Source: Laburnicola sp. R22_1 (lineage: Eukaryota > Ascomycota > Dothideomycetes > Pleosporales > Didymosphaeriaceae). Taken from it: 64,000 nucleotides of DNA. The stretch covers positions 434,001 through 498,000 of the forward strand of contig JACONQ010000013.1 of assembly GCA_014281115.1 (NCBI GenBank), read 5' to 3'. Positions within the stretch are counted from its first letter, which is position 1. Every line of letters begins with the position of its first letter. This document shows, in pieces, positions 20,501 through 32,084 of the stretch. A model generated the notes under the pieces. The model saw only the letters and a program-made list of their open reading frames with translations, was not told the origin of the DNA and did no database searches. Made by a program: the position numbers and the translations under genes.

Positions 20501-23500
20501 ATGGCTCCCACACCTGCACATGTCGCCCCGCCCCTCGCCGACTATTTTTTCATATCTGGAATAGAGTCTTCGCAGGTCTACGACGCGCGCTCCCAGCCAA
20601 ACGGGCTCAATGGCCTCTCCTCGCTATCGTCTCCCCCGCCAGTAGACGTGGACGAGACCATAGAGGAGGACCGCGCTCTAGAGACAGACTCGATTCGCCC
20701 AAAGTCGCAGGGAGGTCTGTCCAATGGCGACACGGCCAAGCGGCGCTCGGAGCATCGTAACTCTACCAGTACCATCGTCGGCCCTGATTCGAAGCAGTCA
20801 GCCAGCAATCGAAGCAGCGCCACCATCAAGGGCGCCCAGGTTGGGGGCTCAGGGCTTAATGATGTCGACTTTGAAAACGCTCTGAGAAAGTTCGCTTCTG
20901 AACGCGAAACTTTCCTGGAAGAGATACAGTTCACAGCAGGAGTCGCGCAACAGAGCCGCCCCACCCCCACCAAGCCGCGCCCGCGCCCGCAACGAATCCA
21001 GCAGCAGCAACAGCAGCAACAGCAGCAAGAAGACGGAGGCGGAAATCTCAGATCTAGCGTAGGCAGCATCCGGCGACGACTGTCCACTATGCAGAGCAGC
21101 CTCAAGAGGAACTCGTCCATGGCACGTCAAGGTAAGCATGTGCGATACTCGATGCATTGGTCCCGACAAGCATGGCCCATGTTTCATATCGTGTATTTGC
21201 TTTTTGGATCGAAAGATCGCTGACATGGGTCTAGCATCGGTACGCACATCGAAACGAATGTCTGGCTACAATTCCGTTATCCCAGCGCCGCAACCCTTCA
21301 ACCCGGAGCCGAATATGCACCCATTGTTGCGCCGATACGAGCCCGTGCTTCTGGATCGCTACCCACCCAAGAATATGGTAGAGGAATTGAAACGTAGGAA
21401 CCCCTTTCCGGATTACGTGCCAATGTTTGCTTTTCCCAATGATGTCTCAGTTGTCTCGGCAGATGAGCGGCCAAAAACTGCTTGGCACGGCTTCGCCATG
21501 ACCAACGGTGACAACTCCAAGTTGTATGGCATCTGCATGATTGTTTGGCTACCCCTGAACGCGGCGGCTGCTGAAGGGGTGGAAAGGCAATGCGAGGAAT
21601 GGAGAAGATTGCACATGAATCAAGAAGAGCGGGAACTAGCCAGTAGCCTGGGAGAACGACTCGCACTAGAACGAGCCAAACTGTCGAGGCTTCTGGCGAA
21701 GCTGCCTACCATGGCGTCGGAATCAGCGGACCGCGAGACTCTGGAAGAAGAGATCAGCGAAGTAGAAGAGAAAATTGGACTGATGACAGATCTGCTGCGG
21801 CCAGTGAGGCATGGTGCAGCAGCCAAGATCGAAGGCCTTACGGATGGAGAGACCGGGCTCTGGATCCCACGTGCGTACGGTGTCATGGGTCGTGACGCGA
21901 CTCTGACTCCATTCTGGAAGGAGTGGCTCAAAGCAGTTGTCGTTCCTATGACCAACGGTGTGGTACAGCGGGTTCCGCCCAGCTCTCCGCGGATCGGCAT
22001 GTGGCAGCCTCTCGAGCGCTATGTCATCAATCTGTGCGCAGAGGCGCTCAGTCCTGTCACCTCCATAACCCAAGTGGAGATTGCGGTCCGCGAACTTCGC
22101 CTGTACGCGCGTAAAGAGGCTGTCAACGAACTCCCCGGGTCGCGGAACATCGACATCTATGCGCTCTTCCGGTGTCTATCCATTCCCAACATAGTTACTC
22201 TCTTCGAGTATGTTTTGGCCGAGTCCAAAATCATTCTCCTATCTTCGCACACTGCTATGCTGCATCTTGCAAGTATGGCCATTATCAACTTGATATACCC
22301 TTTCAAGTGGGCCGGCGTATTCATTCCAATCCTCCCTGCGCGCTTGGTTCAGACAATCGAAGCGCCTTGCCCTTATATCGTGGGCATTGAGCGTAGATAT
22401 GAACCCGCTGATTATCCTGAAGATGACTATGTTCTGGTCGATTTGGACAATGATTTGGTCGCTTCTAATGGTGGACAAGCTCCACCGCTTCCGCGGCAGC
22501 AGCGACGCAAGCTTACATCTTTACTACAACACTCTGCACCACATCATACAAGATTCGGAGTGCCAACAGGACCGCCAGGCTACGCTATCGAATCTTATCC
22601 ATTCGATACCTTCTGTTCCGAGAATCAAGGAGTTTTCACGCATCGAGCAAGCCCCTTGTCAATACAGCAATATATCGGAATGAACTCAACTTCATTTGGG
22701 ACAGGTCCTCCACCATCTAGTTCACGACCTCTGATATACAACGCATTCTTGCAGTCGGGTGCTTCCAGCCGAGGCAGTGACAGACCATCTACAGCAACCA
22801 CAGTAATGACCAGTTCAAATTCACCTCCTTCGCCAAAGTTATCGCCAGTCTCCACAACTTTCCCCCCTCTACCTAGCACACCTATCTCGCGTAGCGATTC
22901 TGGCTACGCTTTGCAGGCCAACCTGCGCGACTTGCGCGAGAAACGGTCGGGACATTTCGAAACGTCTTCCCGACGAAGTTCATCGGTAAGCCTACGTGAT
23001 GGCCCCAACTCCAAATTATTGCTAATGATTCATGATAGTTCGGCTTTGACCGTGTTCCCCCAAATATGAGGAGACCTAGTCAACCCTTTCTTGGACATGC
23101 GACTAGCGCCTCAACGTCGTCCCTAAGCCATGAGCTTCGTGCTCAGTCTTCATATGCGCCGTCCATGTATGCGCAATCGACATTGGCAGCATCTACTATT
23201 ATGCCTGGTATGGCGATGCAACCGGTCAGGAATACGGACACGACACGGTGGCAAGAGGGGCACTGTATGCAGTGGAGGTCCTATGAAGTGAAGGCGTCTT
23301 GCTCTGTTTGCGATGAGAAGTCAGACGAGGGTTTATATCGCTGTACTGGTAAGTGAAGTATTCGTTTTGGGCAAGGCTTAATCTAACTCCGCGTAGGTTG
23401 TAATGCTCACGCACACGGGAGATGTGTCGACACCATCTGCATTGTCTGTCCAGCCGCTTTCCGGCCCGATCAGGTTCGGGCCTCTTTTGTACGATGCTTT

Positions 23501-24132
23501 GCAAGCCTCTTTTATACGTACAGGAGATACATGTCGCCCGCGTCAGGCGACCAGAGGAAGTCTGGGTTGATATACCATTTCAAGATGGATGAGTTCATCA
23601 AGAGCTTGCCGCACGAAAATGTGCAGTACATCACCATGCTCCAACAGACTCAGGGTATGCTTTTCACCCATTTCCCAGTCATCGATTGCATACTGATCCA
23701 CGTCAGCCTTCAACGAGTTCATCCACGAACGCGAAAGCACGCGCCCCGACGATCCTTCTATCAAATTGTTTGACGAGGTGATCCTAGCGAAGCGGAATCG
23801 CGGAAAGTCATCTTTCTTCCACAAATCAAAGATTGACTTCCTGTCCGATACCTCCGATCACCTGTGGCGCACAGCATCAGCGACTCCTCCCAACTCACGA
23901 TTTCCGGGGGACTATCGCACGGTCGTCAGTCGCAGTAAGTCGCTTCCTAAGCCCATACAGAGCATTTAATAACAAGGATACAGTCCCTGCGAAATTAGAC
24001 CCTACGTTGATGAAAGAACCTCGCGTCATACAAGGCGCCCCACGAATACCGATGTCGAAGGCCCGCCGGAAGCCTATACCTTCGATGCTAGGCCCCAACG
24101 GCGTCAAACACCCCATAACCCCACCCTCATGA
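20501..24132 (+). CDS. DENN-domain protein with C1-like zinc finger (putative Rab GEF)
   Basis: Six exons (20501-21131, 21235-22985, 23039-23348, 23397-23654, 23707-23934, 23984-24132) give 1,108 aa. The ATG at 20501 has a good context (CCACCATGG) and is preferred to the in-frame ATG at 20435. PPLADYFFISGIES starts the uDENN part. A disordered Ser-rich insert with a Gln tract (near residues 165-177) follows. The rest of uDENN has FPDYVPMFAFPNDV. cDENN lies near 440-600 (NIVTLFEYVLAESKIILLSS, YPFKWAGVFIPILP). A C1-like Cys/His finger occupies about 868-917 (CSVCDEK ... CNAHAHGRC ... CIVC), then dDENN (FVRCFASLFYTYRRYM) to about 1010. DENN proteins exchange nucleotide on Rab GTPases in membrane traffic. 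The target Rab is unknown. Confidence 0.92.
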
Positions 24133-25267
24133 ATTCATACACTGACGACCGCATGAACGTATTTAATATCCGAAATACGACGCCTCTCTTGTGCTCTCTC
24201 TTTCCTGCGACTTTTTGTACATTATTATCAGCGACGGAGCCCACGGAGTCAGCTTGGTTGGATTGATTTCTGGTTTAAATCAGTCCACTTTTTGCATCTA
24301 CGGTTTCTCTGGGTCAATTGAGTAGTTTTGGTGCAGAGAGGAGTTTGCCTCTGACGTGTTTTTGCTTGCTCTGTTTTGGATACCCCATCACATCGCATAG
24401 GGTCATATGCTGGTAGCTCTCTTTGGTGGTTTTACTCTTCCTTTCGATTGCTTTGACCACGTGGACTGCGACGTTCATGGTGACTCCGTGGGAGGTTTCT
24501 ATATCTTTGTAATATCACATGCTTAGTAATTAGAGCCTGCTTTGCAAGGGAAGTGAGATTTGATGAGGACTTGGCAGAATGAATGAATGGATGGAAGCCT
24601 TCTTTTTACCTTGAATATGAGCTTTGTTCCAAATGTGGAGCGCTAACTGTTCGCACGATTCTTTGCTGGTGAGCTCGTGCTCATCACTCTAATGGTAGAT
24701 AACTGGCTAGTTTTACTCATCTTGATCCGGAGCGTGGACGTGAGAAGGCATCGGATCCGAGACAGTTTCACGGACTTTGGCGAGACGCCTGGTTGAGGCC
24801 CTCATCCTACACCAAAGGTCAGGAAGTCCGGTCTCTGTAGAGTCACATAGCAAGACCATTTCGCCCGTCTTGCTTGTGATTCCTACTCTGAGGCTGACGA
24901 TCTTCAAGTAGCCACCCGTGGAAACAACCTCACGTGTAGGTTTCACCGCGTGGGGGACTGTGCAGGCCGTTCCTGACTAGGCGACTAGCGTGTTTTGACC
25001 CTAAACACCCGAAATAGCCCAGTCCGGTGCCCCGTGCACGTTTTGGCGCCCCTGACCACGCCGCACCGCAAAAACACCAACGCAGAACAGCCACCCTCAC
25101 CACACCTCCATTCATTCACTCATTCATTCACACATTCGCCGTCACTCTTTACGCGGTCTACCTAACTCTGATACCCCGTTGACCATCGCTCTCTTCAACG
25201 CAAACACGCTCAACACACCCGCTCAGACAACCCTACACCCCGAGTATACCCAGTTAATCCAGCAACC
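24133..25267. other. intergenic
   Basis: 3' flank of the DENN gene and 5' flank of the next gene. No supported coding region. Confidence 0.45.
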
Positions 25268-25858
25268 ATGCTTTCCAAGACGCTCTTCACCGTCACCTTC
25301 ACGGCCCTCTCCAGCGTCGTCGTCGCCGCCAGCCCGCCCGGCTGCCTCCTCGGCGCCGTAAACACGTACGACAAGCCCGCCGACATCAAAGCCGTCTGCG
25401 AGAGCAAGGACATCGCGTCGCAAATCTCCAAGAAGTGCGGCAGCGCAGCGCAGGAGGCGCTGAGCGCGCTGGCCGAAATCTGCAACGGCGTCGATGTCAA
25501 AGTTTGTACGTTTTTGCCCCCACCCTAGACTCACTTCGATGAGTCCACGCCGCTGGGATCGGATCAGGTTGCTAATGTTTGCGCTGCAGCGACCAAGTTG
25601 CCTTCGACTGCGTCTGGCTCCGCTTCGCCCTCTGGCACCGGTAGCGCGGCTAGCACGGGTGCTGCGGCTCCGTCTGGCACCGGTAGCCCGTCTGGCACCC
25701 GTGCCGCTGGCAATGGCACTGGGAGCCCCGAGAACACTGCGGGGCCGACTCCGACTCCTTCGGGCCCTGCGGAGCAGGCTGGGAATGCGGCGGGCAGGAT
25801 GGAGCTGAGCGCTGCGGCGCTGCTGGCTGGTCTTGGTGTTTTCATGGCTGCGTTGTAG
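25268..25858 (+). CDS. small secreted Ser/Thr/Gly-rich protein, probably GPI-anchored
   Basis: Exons 25268-25505 and 25590-25858 (84-bp intron) encode 168 aa. Residues 1-20 form a signal peptide (MLSKTLFTVTFTALSSVVVA). The mature N-terminal part has four Cys (GCLLG, VCESK, KCGS, EICNG), enough for two disulfides but half of a CFEM domain. After the intron comes a repetitive Ser-Gly-Thr-Ala-Pro stalk, likely O-glycosylated. The protein ends in a hydrophobic stretch (LSAAALLAGLGVFMAAL) preceded by GNAAG, a plausible GPI-attachment signal. That points to the cell wall or plasma membrane. I do not recognise a defined family. CFEM-like is possible but the eight-Cys pattern is absent. Confidence 0.75.
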
Positions 25859-26200
25859 ATGTGGTGAGGACACTAGGGTGGAATCGTGTATGCGGGCGAG
25901 ATTATATGTTTGTTTTATCTGGGGGGGATAGTGGCTGAGTCAGAAGGGTGATGTGGAGGTGTATAGATATTGCGACTTCTAGTTCATATTCGATTGAGCG
26001 GGATAGCGACTGCATCATCTCCCTATTCTTTGCGTGGGAGTGTGACTAATGGACTTGGTTTGTTTTAGAGGCCCGCATCTAGACAATGCACTTGCCTTTT
26101 CCTTTTGCAGCAGCGTGTCATGCTATCTTGAACGACCAATACAAAACCAGGAAGGGGTGTGACGTGTTGTTAATAATGACCTTGGGATTGAGCTACATCA
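25859..26200. other. convergent 3' flanks
   Basis: Spacer between the secreted protein gene (+) and ALG11 (-). No gene seen. Confidence 0.4.
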
Positions 26201-27943
26201 TCACCTATTCGCTCTAGCAACCTGCAACCTGACCAAACGATCCATATTCTGCAGCCATTTCTCCGCAAACCCCCGATCCGTGAACCTCCTCGCCGACTCC
26301 CTCGCCCTCCGCCGCATAGCCAGAGTCTCCTCTCCACTCAACGACAACGCCTTGCGGAACCCTTCAGCGTACTCTTCTGCCGTGGAAGCGTGAAAGCCTT
26401 TCTCCATGTCAGTAAAACTCCTTACTTCAGGATAAGCAGACTTACCGGTAGACTGACCATCGACTTTCACGACGATGTCCAGCTTCGGGCCGCCAGAGTT
26501 GTTGACCACACTAATCAAGCCGGCTGCCTGGTACTCGACGACGCCGATGCCAAAATGCTCGTTCCACATGCCGTTTACGCCGACGCTTGCTTTGCGCATC
26601 CAGTCTAGCATCTGCGGCCACGTAGCATCACACACAAACTCGACGTCTTCCTTGATGTGCAGCTCGTGAGCTAGCAGACGCAGTTTGTACACGCGTGTGG
26701 CATCGTCGGAATCACGTACAGAGCCTATGAGAACCAACTTGGGGCGCTGCGAGGGGTAGGATGCGAGCTTCGGGTTTGAGGTGATGAAGTTGGAGAAGGC
26801 CTGTAGGATGAGTTGGTGGTTCTTCTCTGGGCGGAACTGCGCTATGTAGAGTAAGTACGGCCCGCGCTGCTTCTCGCTCTCTTCCGAGACGGCTACTTCG
26901 GTCTCGAGCTCTTCGACGGCGACAGGCGGGAAGACGACGTCAATGTCGTGGTCGGTCGTTTTGTTGCGGCGGTTGCGATAAGGTCCCCAGAGTGATTTTA
27001 TGTGGCCTTGGGTCCAGGTGGAATTTGTCATGACTACGTCGATGGTGCTGCCGACCGTGCTGTAGAGGGCCGCAAAGAGAGTCCAGTACTGTCGCTTCAT
27101 CACGCCGCGATACCCCTGCCCAGCTCCTGCATTCACGCCTTGTCCTCCTACGTTCAGCGAATCAAGCATATCGGTGGATATGGTGGGGTAATGTACGTAG
27201 GCGCCGGTCGGTACGGATGGGAAAAGCAAGCTCGAAAAGGCGAGCGCGAAGGCATAGCCCATAGTGTCGATGAAGATGTCGGGTACCAGCAGTGTAAAGG
27301 CATCATATGCGAGGAGAACAGAGCCGATAGACTGGCCCAGCAGTGTGAAGCGCGGCCAGGTACTGCTGAGGACGTAGTGGCGTGTTGTGAGGTACATGAA
27401 GTGTACGGTCGGAGGGTGGAGGCGGATATTGAAGCGGTCCTTGATGCGCTTCAGGATAGCTTCCTTATCTACGTCGTGGTCGCCGGTGTAGACTACGCAG
27501 ACGGCTTCTGGCCAGCGCTTCTGGGTCGCGCGGATAGCAGCCCAGAGCACACGCTCACCGCCGCCTCCTGCATTGCTAGAATCCGGACATCAGTCATCTT
27601 GGTCCCCAGCATAGCGAAGCATGGCCTACCAAAACGGGTGGAAGAAGGCTACAATGCCACTCCAGTCCTTGTCCGCCTTGGCTCCGTTTCTTGCACTCCC
27701 CACCTGAGAGGCTTCGACCTCTTCCCATTCCTCGTCGTCTCTGCCCCTTTCATCCCGGGGCCTCGCCTCGTAGGCTTCTTGCTCCTTTGCTACCCTCGCC
27801 AGCAGCAACTCTCGTCTGGTGCGGGATGATCGGCGGAGGTAGGCGCCCAGCAGCTCGGCTGCAAAGCGCAGCGTCTTGGGGACGAAGGCGAACGAAACAA
27901 CGACAGAAAAAACAATAGAGAGCAAGATGAGAAACAGGGCCAT
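26201..27943 (-). CDS. ALG11: GDP-Man:Man3GlcNAc2-PP-dolichol alpha-1,2-mannosyltransferase (ALG11)
   Basis: Adds the fourth and fifth mannoses to the dolichol-linked oligosaccharide on the cytosolic face of the ER, in the N-glycosylation pathway. Two exons (27630-27943 and 26201-27575, 54-bp intron) join HPF to CNAGGGGERVLW, the Gly-rich motif of the family, giving 562 aa. The N-terminus is a membrane anchor (MALFLILLSIVFSVVVSFAF). GT-4 motifs follow: YIAQFRPEKNHQLIL, the donor-binding NEHFGIGVVEYQAAGLI (E-x7-E) and the C-terminal helix EKWLQNMDRL. The ATG at 27943 is chosen because an upstream GTG frame gives no Met and the anchor starts here. Its promoter is shared with COX18. Confidence 0.93.
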
Positions 27944-28165
27944 GGTGAGCAACGCCGGCCGGGGTATCACGGGGTATCACACGCGAAGAAAATGCAGCAG
28001 TGGCAGCGACAGGGAACATGCGGGCACGAAGAAACAGCTGGAGGTGGGATGATGCCCTGCGTACCTGCCGTAGCGGCCCGGCGGTGGGGTTCCCTCTTCC
28101 CGCCCAAGACGCATTGGCGTCGAGAAAGCTTTCGACGGCCGCATTCCGTTCACTTGCATCGCAAC
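27944..28165. promoter_or_regulatory. shared divergent promoter of ALG11 and COX18
   Basis: Only 222 bp separates the two start codons, so both promoters must lie here or overlap the leaders. Near ALG11 there is a direct repeat of GGGGTATCAC (27961-27980). No TATA box is evident. Confidence 0.55.
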
Positions 28166-29245
28166 ATGCTTGCCTCGCGCCTGGTACGGCCGCTGGGCCG
28201 CCAATTGCTCTCCAGGAGCCCGATAGCAGCGCCCCCGTCGCTCATCCGCCCCCGAACACGCGCCTTCCACGCAACGGCGCCCCGCAAGGACGCCGTCGTC
28301 GATGCCTTCCTCACGCTCCCCCACGAGATGATGTCCCTCATCCACAGCCAGCTTCCCTGGCATGCCACCATCCCGCTCGCCGCCTTCCTTGTCCGCGGCC
28401 TCCTCGTCACCACGGCCGGCTCCTACTCGCGCGCTCTCACCGCGCGCTACATGGGCACGCACCCCGTGCGCCAAGCCCTCGCCTACCAACGGCGGAACGA
28501 GCTCATGTTGAGGGGCGGCTTCAACAGCCCCAAGCAGGCCAAACTTGCCATCACGGCGGCAGTCAAGAAAGAGACGGAACCGCTGGATAAACGCTGGGAC
28601 TGTACACTTCGGGGGCAAGTCGGCTGGACGCTTGCGCAGATACCCATCTTTTTCACCATGGCCGAGGTCGTCAGGCAGATGTGTGGGACACGAGATGGTC
28701 TGCTGGGCGTGGGATTGACGGCCCTTGGGTTGAAGAGCGCTCCAGAAACTGTGCACGGCGTATCAATAGGTCCGGCGAATCCCTGGTTCGAGCCCTCGCT
28801 CGCCAACGAAGGCATGCTCTGGTTCCCCGACCTGCTCGTTGCAGACCCGTTTCTTCCCTTCCTCGTATCTGGACTTATGTTCAGTAATATCTACTTTTCC
28901 AAGAACGGACTCAGCGCAGATCCTACAAAAGCCCCTAAATTCACCAGGGTCATGAGGTATACATTGCTAAGCGTGAGTCTGCTGATCGGGCCCATGTGTC
29001 AGCAAGTCCCCGCGGCCCTGATGTTCTACTGGGCGAGCAGCACAGCAAGCGTGATGCTGTGGAATGTCTGGCTGGATTGGAGATATCCTGCGCCGCGCGA
29101 TTTCATGGCCTGCAAGCGGCCGTTGCAGTTGCTTGGGCAGCAGAAGGCACTGACCAGCATATCGCCTCCCCAGACGAAAGCCAGGGTACCGCTTTCACAG
29201 ACGACGGCCAAAATACCGTCTCCGCAGATGAAAAGAAAGCGGTAA
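28166..29245 (+). CDS. COX18: mitochondrial inner-membrane insertase, COX18 (Oxa1/YidC family)
   Basis: A 359-aa single-exon protein. The start is taken at 28166 because it begins a mitochondrial presequence (MLASRLVRPLGRQLLSRSP ... FHATAPRK). Hydrophobic segments lie around IPLAAFLVRGLLVTT, GWTLAQIPIFFTMAEV, FLPFLVSGLMFSNIYF, and the pair LLSVSLLIGPMCQQVPAALM / FYWASSTASVMLWNVWL. This is the YidC/Oxa1 layout. In other fungi Cox18 translocates the C-terminal tail of Cox2 across the inner membrane during cytochrome oxidase assembly. COX18 rather than OXA1 is favoured by the short length, the PW preceding the first segment and the lack of a long basic C-terminal ribosome-binding tail. The protein family call is firm, the paralogue less so. 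Confidence 0.85.
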   Translation: MLASRLVRPLGRQLLSRSPIAAPPSLIRPRTRAFHATAPRKDAVVDAFLTLPHEMMSLIHSQLPWHATIPLAAFLVRGLLVTTAGSYSRALTARYMGTHPVRQALAYQRRNELMLRGGFNSPKQAKLAITAAVKKETEPLDKRWDCTLRGQVGWTLAQIPIFFTMAEVVRQMCGTRDGLLGVGLTALGLKSAPETVHGVSIGPANPWFEPSLANEGMLWFPDLLVADPFLPFLVSGLMFSNIYFSKNGLSADPTKAPKFTRVMRYTLLSVSLLIGPMCQQVPAALMFYWASSTASVMLWNVWLDWRYPAPRDFMACKRPLQLLGQQKALTSISPPQTKARVPLSQTTAKIPSPQMKRKR

Positions 29246-30288
29246 GGGGTGTAGGATATACAATTACCATGTAGAATACAAAATCATGACTTTTCGACGC
29301 TCCAACTTGAATACTGAAATAGAGTTCGAGCGGGTCGAAACGTATTATCCACACAGATCTTCTCTCCTCCGCCCTTCAGCTCTTCACTCGTCCAAATCAA
29401 AACCTTAGACGAGTCCTTCTACCACCCCGCGCAGTTATAAATATCCTAATCACCGGCAGGCAAAAAGAGTCCGAATATATTACTCCTTCCGAACTGCTTG
29501 GGGCAACTCCTGTGTCCGTCGTCCTAGCCATGGCTATCATATCGTATATGCGATCTTTGATAGCGGCGTATTTTAGTCCTTGAGTAGCAAGTTCCAGTCG
29601 GTGTTGTAGCGCAACGCAGAGTAGCTCAAACTCTATTACACGAGCCAGGCGGGGCCCCTGACCGTGGAATGAAGCGGGTCCGTCCATCCTCCGGGTCGTC
29701 CCCCACGTGAAGCCAGTAGTAGGGGTGAGTGGGTCTAACGAGTCAGATCGACTTCCAGACAAATCGATCATCATGTATGTACATAGCCATACAAACTTTG
29801 TCTGCGCTGGAGCCCATCGCTCACTCGCTCGGGATAGTCTACCATATCTAGGTAGTTTGGGAATCCGAACACTGCACGCAACCGACTCCGGGGATGCGGG
29901 GTACGACGCCTCAATCATGCGAGCCGTCACTCATCGCTATCACATTCCAACGGAAATGGGTAAACGGTCTCAATTCGCGCTGTGGCAGAACTGAGCATGG
30001 CTTGGGCGCCGGTTGTTGTGGCCATTCACGGATCGCGTCTCCCCGCGCCTCCCCGCCTTCTGTGATTGGACTCCGTTAACCTCGGTATTTGTGTAGGTCT
30101 TCTCTTCCACGATTAAAATCGAGGTAAAACTCCTACCAGACCATTCCGATAACCGCTCTTAACTACCTGTACACAGCCAACACAGCTCCCGAAGTTCATA
30201 ATAGCAGCTCCATTATATCGTCTCAACGTTTGCATACTGTGGGGCTGCGAGCGAAATCCAACATCTCGATCAGGAATCTTGACGGAGA
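29246..30288. other. intergenic
   Basis: No supported gene. The one longer minus-strand frame (29397-29930) lacks any recognisable feature. The region forms the border between the housekeeping block and the retroelement debris. Confidence 0.4.
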
Positions 30289-30485
30289 TTTATTTATTCA
30301 TTCATTCATATCAGTTTATAGTTAACCTAACCTTTTATAAATTATAAGACTTAATAGTAAGTATAACTAAAGTTTAATAGCTAAAGTATATATATAAAAA
30401 GGCGTAATTAAAATTAGCTATAGTAAAGAACTAAAGAATATTATAATAATTATAAAAGGCTAATTATATAATAGTAAACTATGTG
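30289..30485 (-). repeat. 3' part of an AT-rich retroelement (same family as 53671-54783), inverted
   Basis: Read on the minus strand it ends with the block AAAAGGTTAGGTTAACTATA, then GATATGAATGAATGAATAAA. This matches the 3' ends at 54783 and 61456. It is extremely AT-rich and full of TpA, as expected for RIP-like mutation. The 5' end is not identified. Confidence 0.65.
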
Positions 30486-30486
30486 G

Positions 30487-30573
30487 CGTTAAATTAACTA
30501 CCTAGGGATAGAACGACAAAGGCTTTCATCTCAAATAACATGATAAAAAAAGCAGAGCCCCCTGCTTAGTAAA
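30487..30573 (+). repeat. SINE-like dispersed repeat, copy 1
   Basis: About 87 bp sharing with copies at 32450 and 52885 the core CCTAGGG...GACGACAAAGGC, then CTCAAATAA and GCAGAGCCCCCTGCTTAGTAAA. Its flanks are AT-rich and a target duplication is not clear here. It contains the hairpin AGCAG-agcccc-CTGCT at 30551-30566. Confidence 0.65.
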
Positions 30574-32070
30574 TATATAGTAAGGAAGAAGAGGATTCTT
30601 TCTATATCCGTGATTGGAATTGGACATGATGATTGATAGTAGAGGGTACTTTGGTTGAACGAGAATGATCCCTGTGTCTAGTAGAGAAGAAGGGGCAATG
30701 CATGCTCGGGTAGAGGATGCGGACTCTTGCGAGATGGAACCCACCCCATTTGTAGACGCTCGAAGGGGACATCTGAAAACGGGAACAGAGTTTCCACCTA
30801 CTAGTCGCAGGTACCATACTGGTTCCATGCCTAATATGAATGACTAGAAGAAGGCTTATGCAGGAAAAGTAATTACCGTAGGTATCCTCGTTTCTTGCTA
30901 GAACCTTACACCTGCGGAAGGAACCTTGGAAGCGTTCCCCAGTCAAGGTTCGCGCGAACTAACGCTCGCCAAGATAGGGGTCTTTTCCTGCTCAGCTTCG
31001 GAATTTACCTTGCTAATAACTCGGTCACATGCCCGCGTCCCCCAGCAGCGCCAAGATACATGCCAAAGCACAAAAGTGTCCCTTTTCTCCACGTGGTAAG
31101 AAATAGCCAATGAACACTTTATCCGACAGCCTCATTTATGCCAATCAAAAGACGTCGATCGATTCCGGCCTCACACTTTCTTGATGTGATTTACTACACC
31201 TATCCGTCTAACGCCATGTCCTGGGCCACTTCGGCACCCCGCTCTTTGGTTGTGAACATTTGAACCTCTACAGGAAAGTGTTTAGTGCGTTGTGGAAACG
31301 AGACGACGTGTTAGACAACGCCTGGAGAATTGAGGCGTTTGCTAGTGATGCTTATTAGTACGACGGAGCTCTCCGCAAACTTTAAACAGCCATGTCTAAG
31401 GCTAAAGCAACCTCCCGTACTTGCGCCCAGGAAATGCTTAGCCCTTCTTCAGCTTCTACCGCCTAAGCGCTTCTACCGTACGTGAACCCAAACCTTGTCT
31501 TGCGACCTCAGTAGGCGTCCCGTGCGTGCTCCCAGATCCTGTCGTAGATGTGTCGCCCTTCTCCAGCTCCTGTCTTCCGACCTCACTCTTAAGAGAACTT
31601 TAAGCCTCAGCACCTCGCTTACTCGACCGTTCCTAGCGTACACTCGTGCTTGATCCCAATATTCACTTCATCATCATCGATAAAAGGAGTTCTTTCCAAG
31701 AAGCCGTCAGAGTCCCTTCCGATTGCCTCTGTACCACAGGATTAGTCTCCCCTCAGAATAAAGGGCTAAACAAAGATAGTACAACTTGGTCCAAACACAG
31801 TGTCGCCACTGAGGGTTCTAAACAACATGGCGATAGAACCTTGGAAACATCATCTGTACCATTGGATGTGATGAGCCACTACAGGCGGCGTTGAGTGAGA
31901 AAAAATGTAATGATATTCTATCTATGTTCTTGGTTCTATCCATGTTGTCAACTGGTGTGCCAGTGTTTGGCTATCCATATCACGTAATCTGGAATCCAAC
32001 TCCCTGTGCCACGTTTCAACGGACCAAGGCACTACAGAAGGATTCCCTATCACTAAGTCTCGAGATAACA
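30574..32070. other. retroelement-flanking DNA without a recognised gene
   Basis: It probably includes the 3' LTR of the copia remnant, expected just below the purine tract near 32076. A second LTR copy to prove it is not found. No coding region is supported. Confidence 0.35.
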
Positions 32071-32084
32071 TGCATCTCCCCCTA

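Noticed and set aside
7282..25858. Secondary-metabolite cluster around the aldo/keto reductase
   Set aside because: No polyketide synthase, peptide synthetase, terpene synthase, P450 or pathway regulator lies nearby; the neighbours are housekeeping genes.
25268..25858. CFEM-domain effector
   Set aside because: Only four Cys residues are present in the mature domain; a CFEM domain needs eight.
27944..27970. N-terminal extension of ALG11 to 27970
   Set aside because: That frame begins with GTG. The ATG at 27943 starts a typical membrane anchor.
28000..28590. Second + strand frame over COX18
   Set aside because: Out-of-frame shadow of the GC-rich COX18 coding sequence.
30289..30485. AT-rich tract as a centromere or replication origin
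   Set aside because: Its sequence matches the mutated 3' end of a repeat family found elsewhere in the window, so it is repeat debris.
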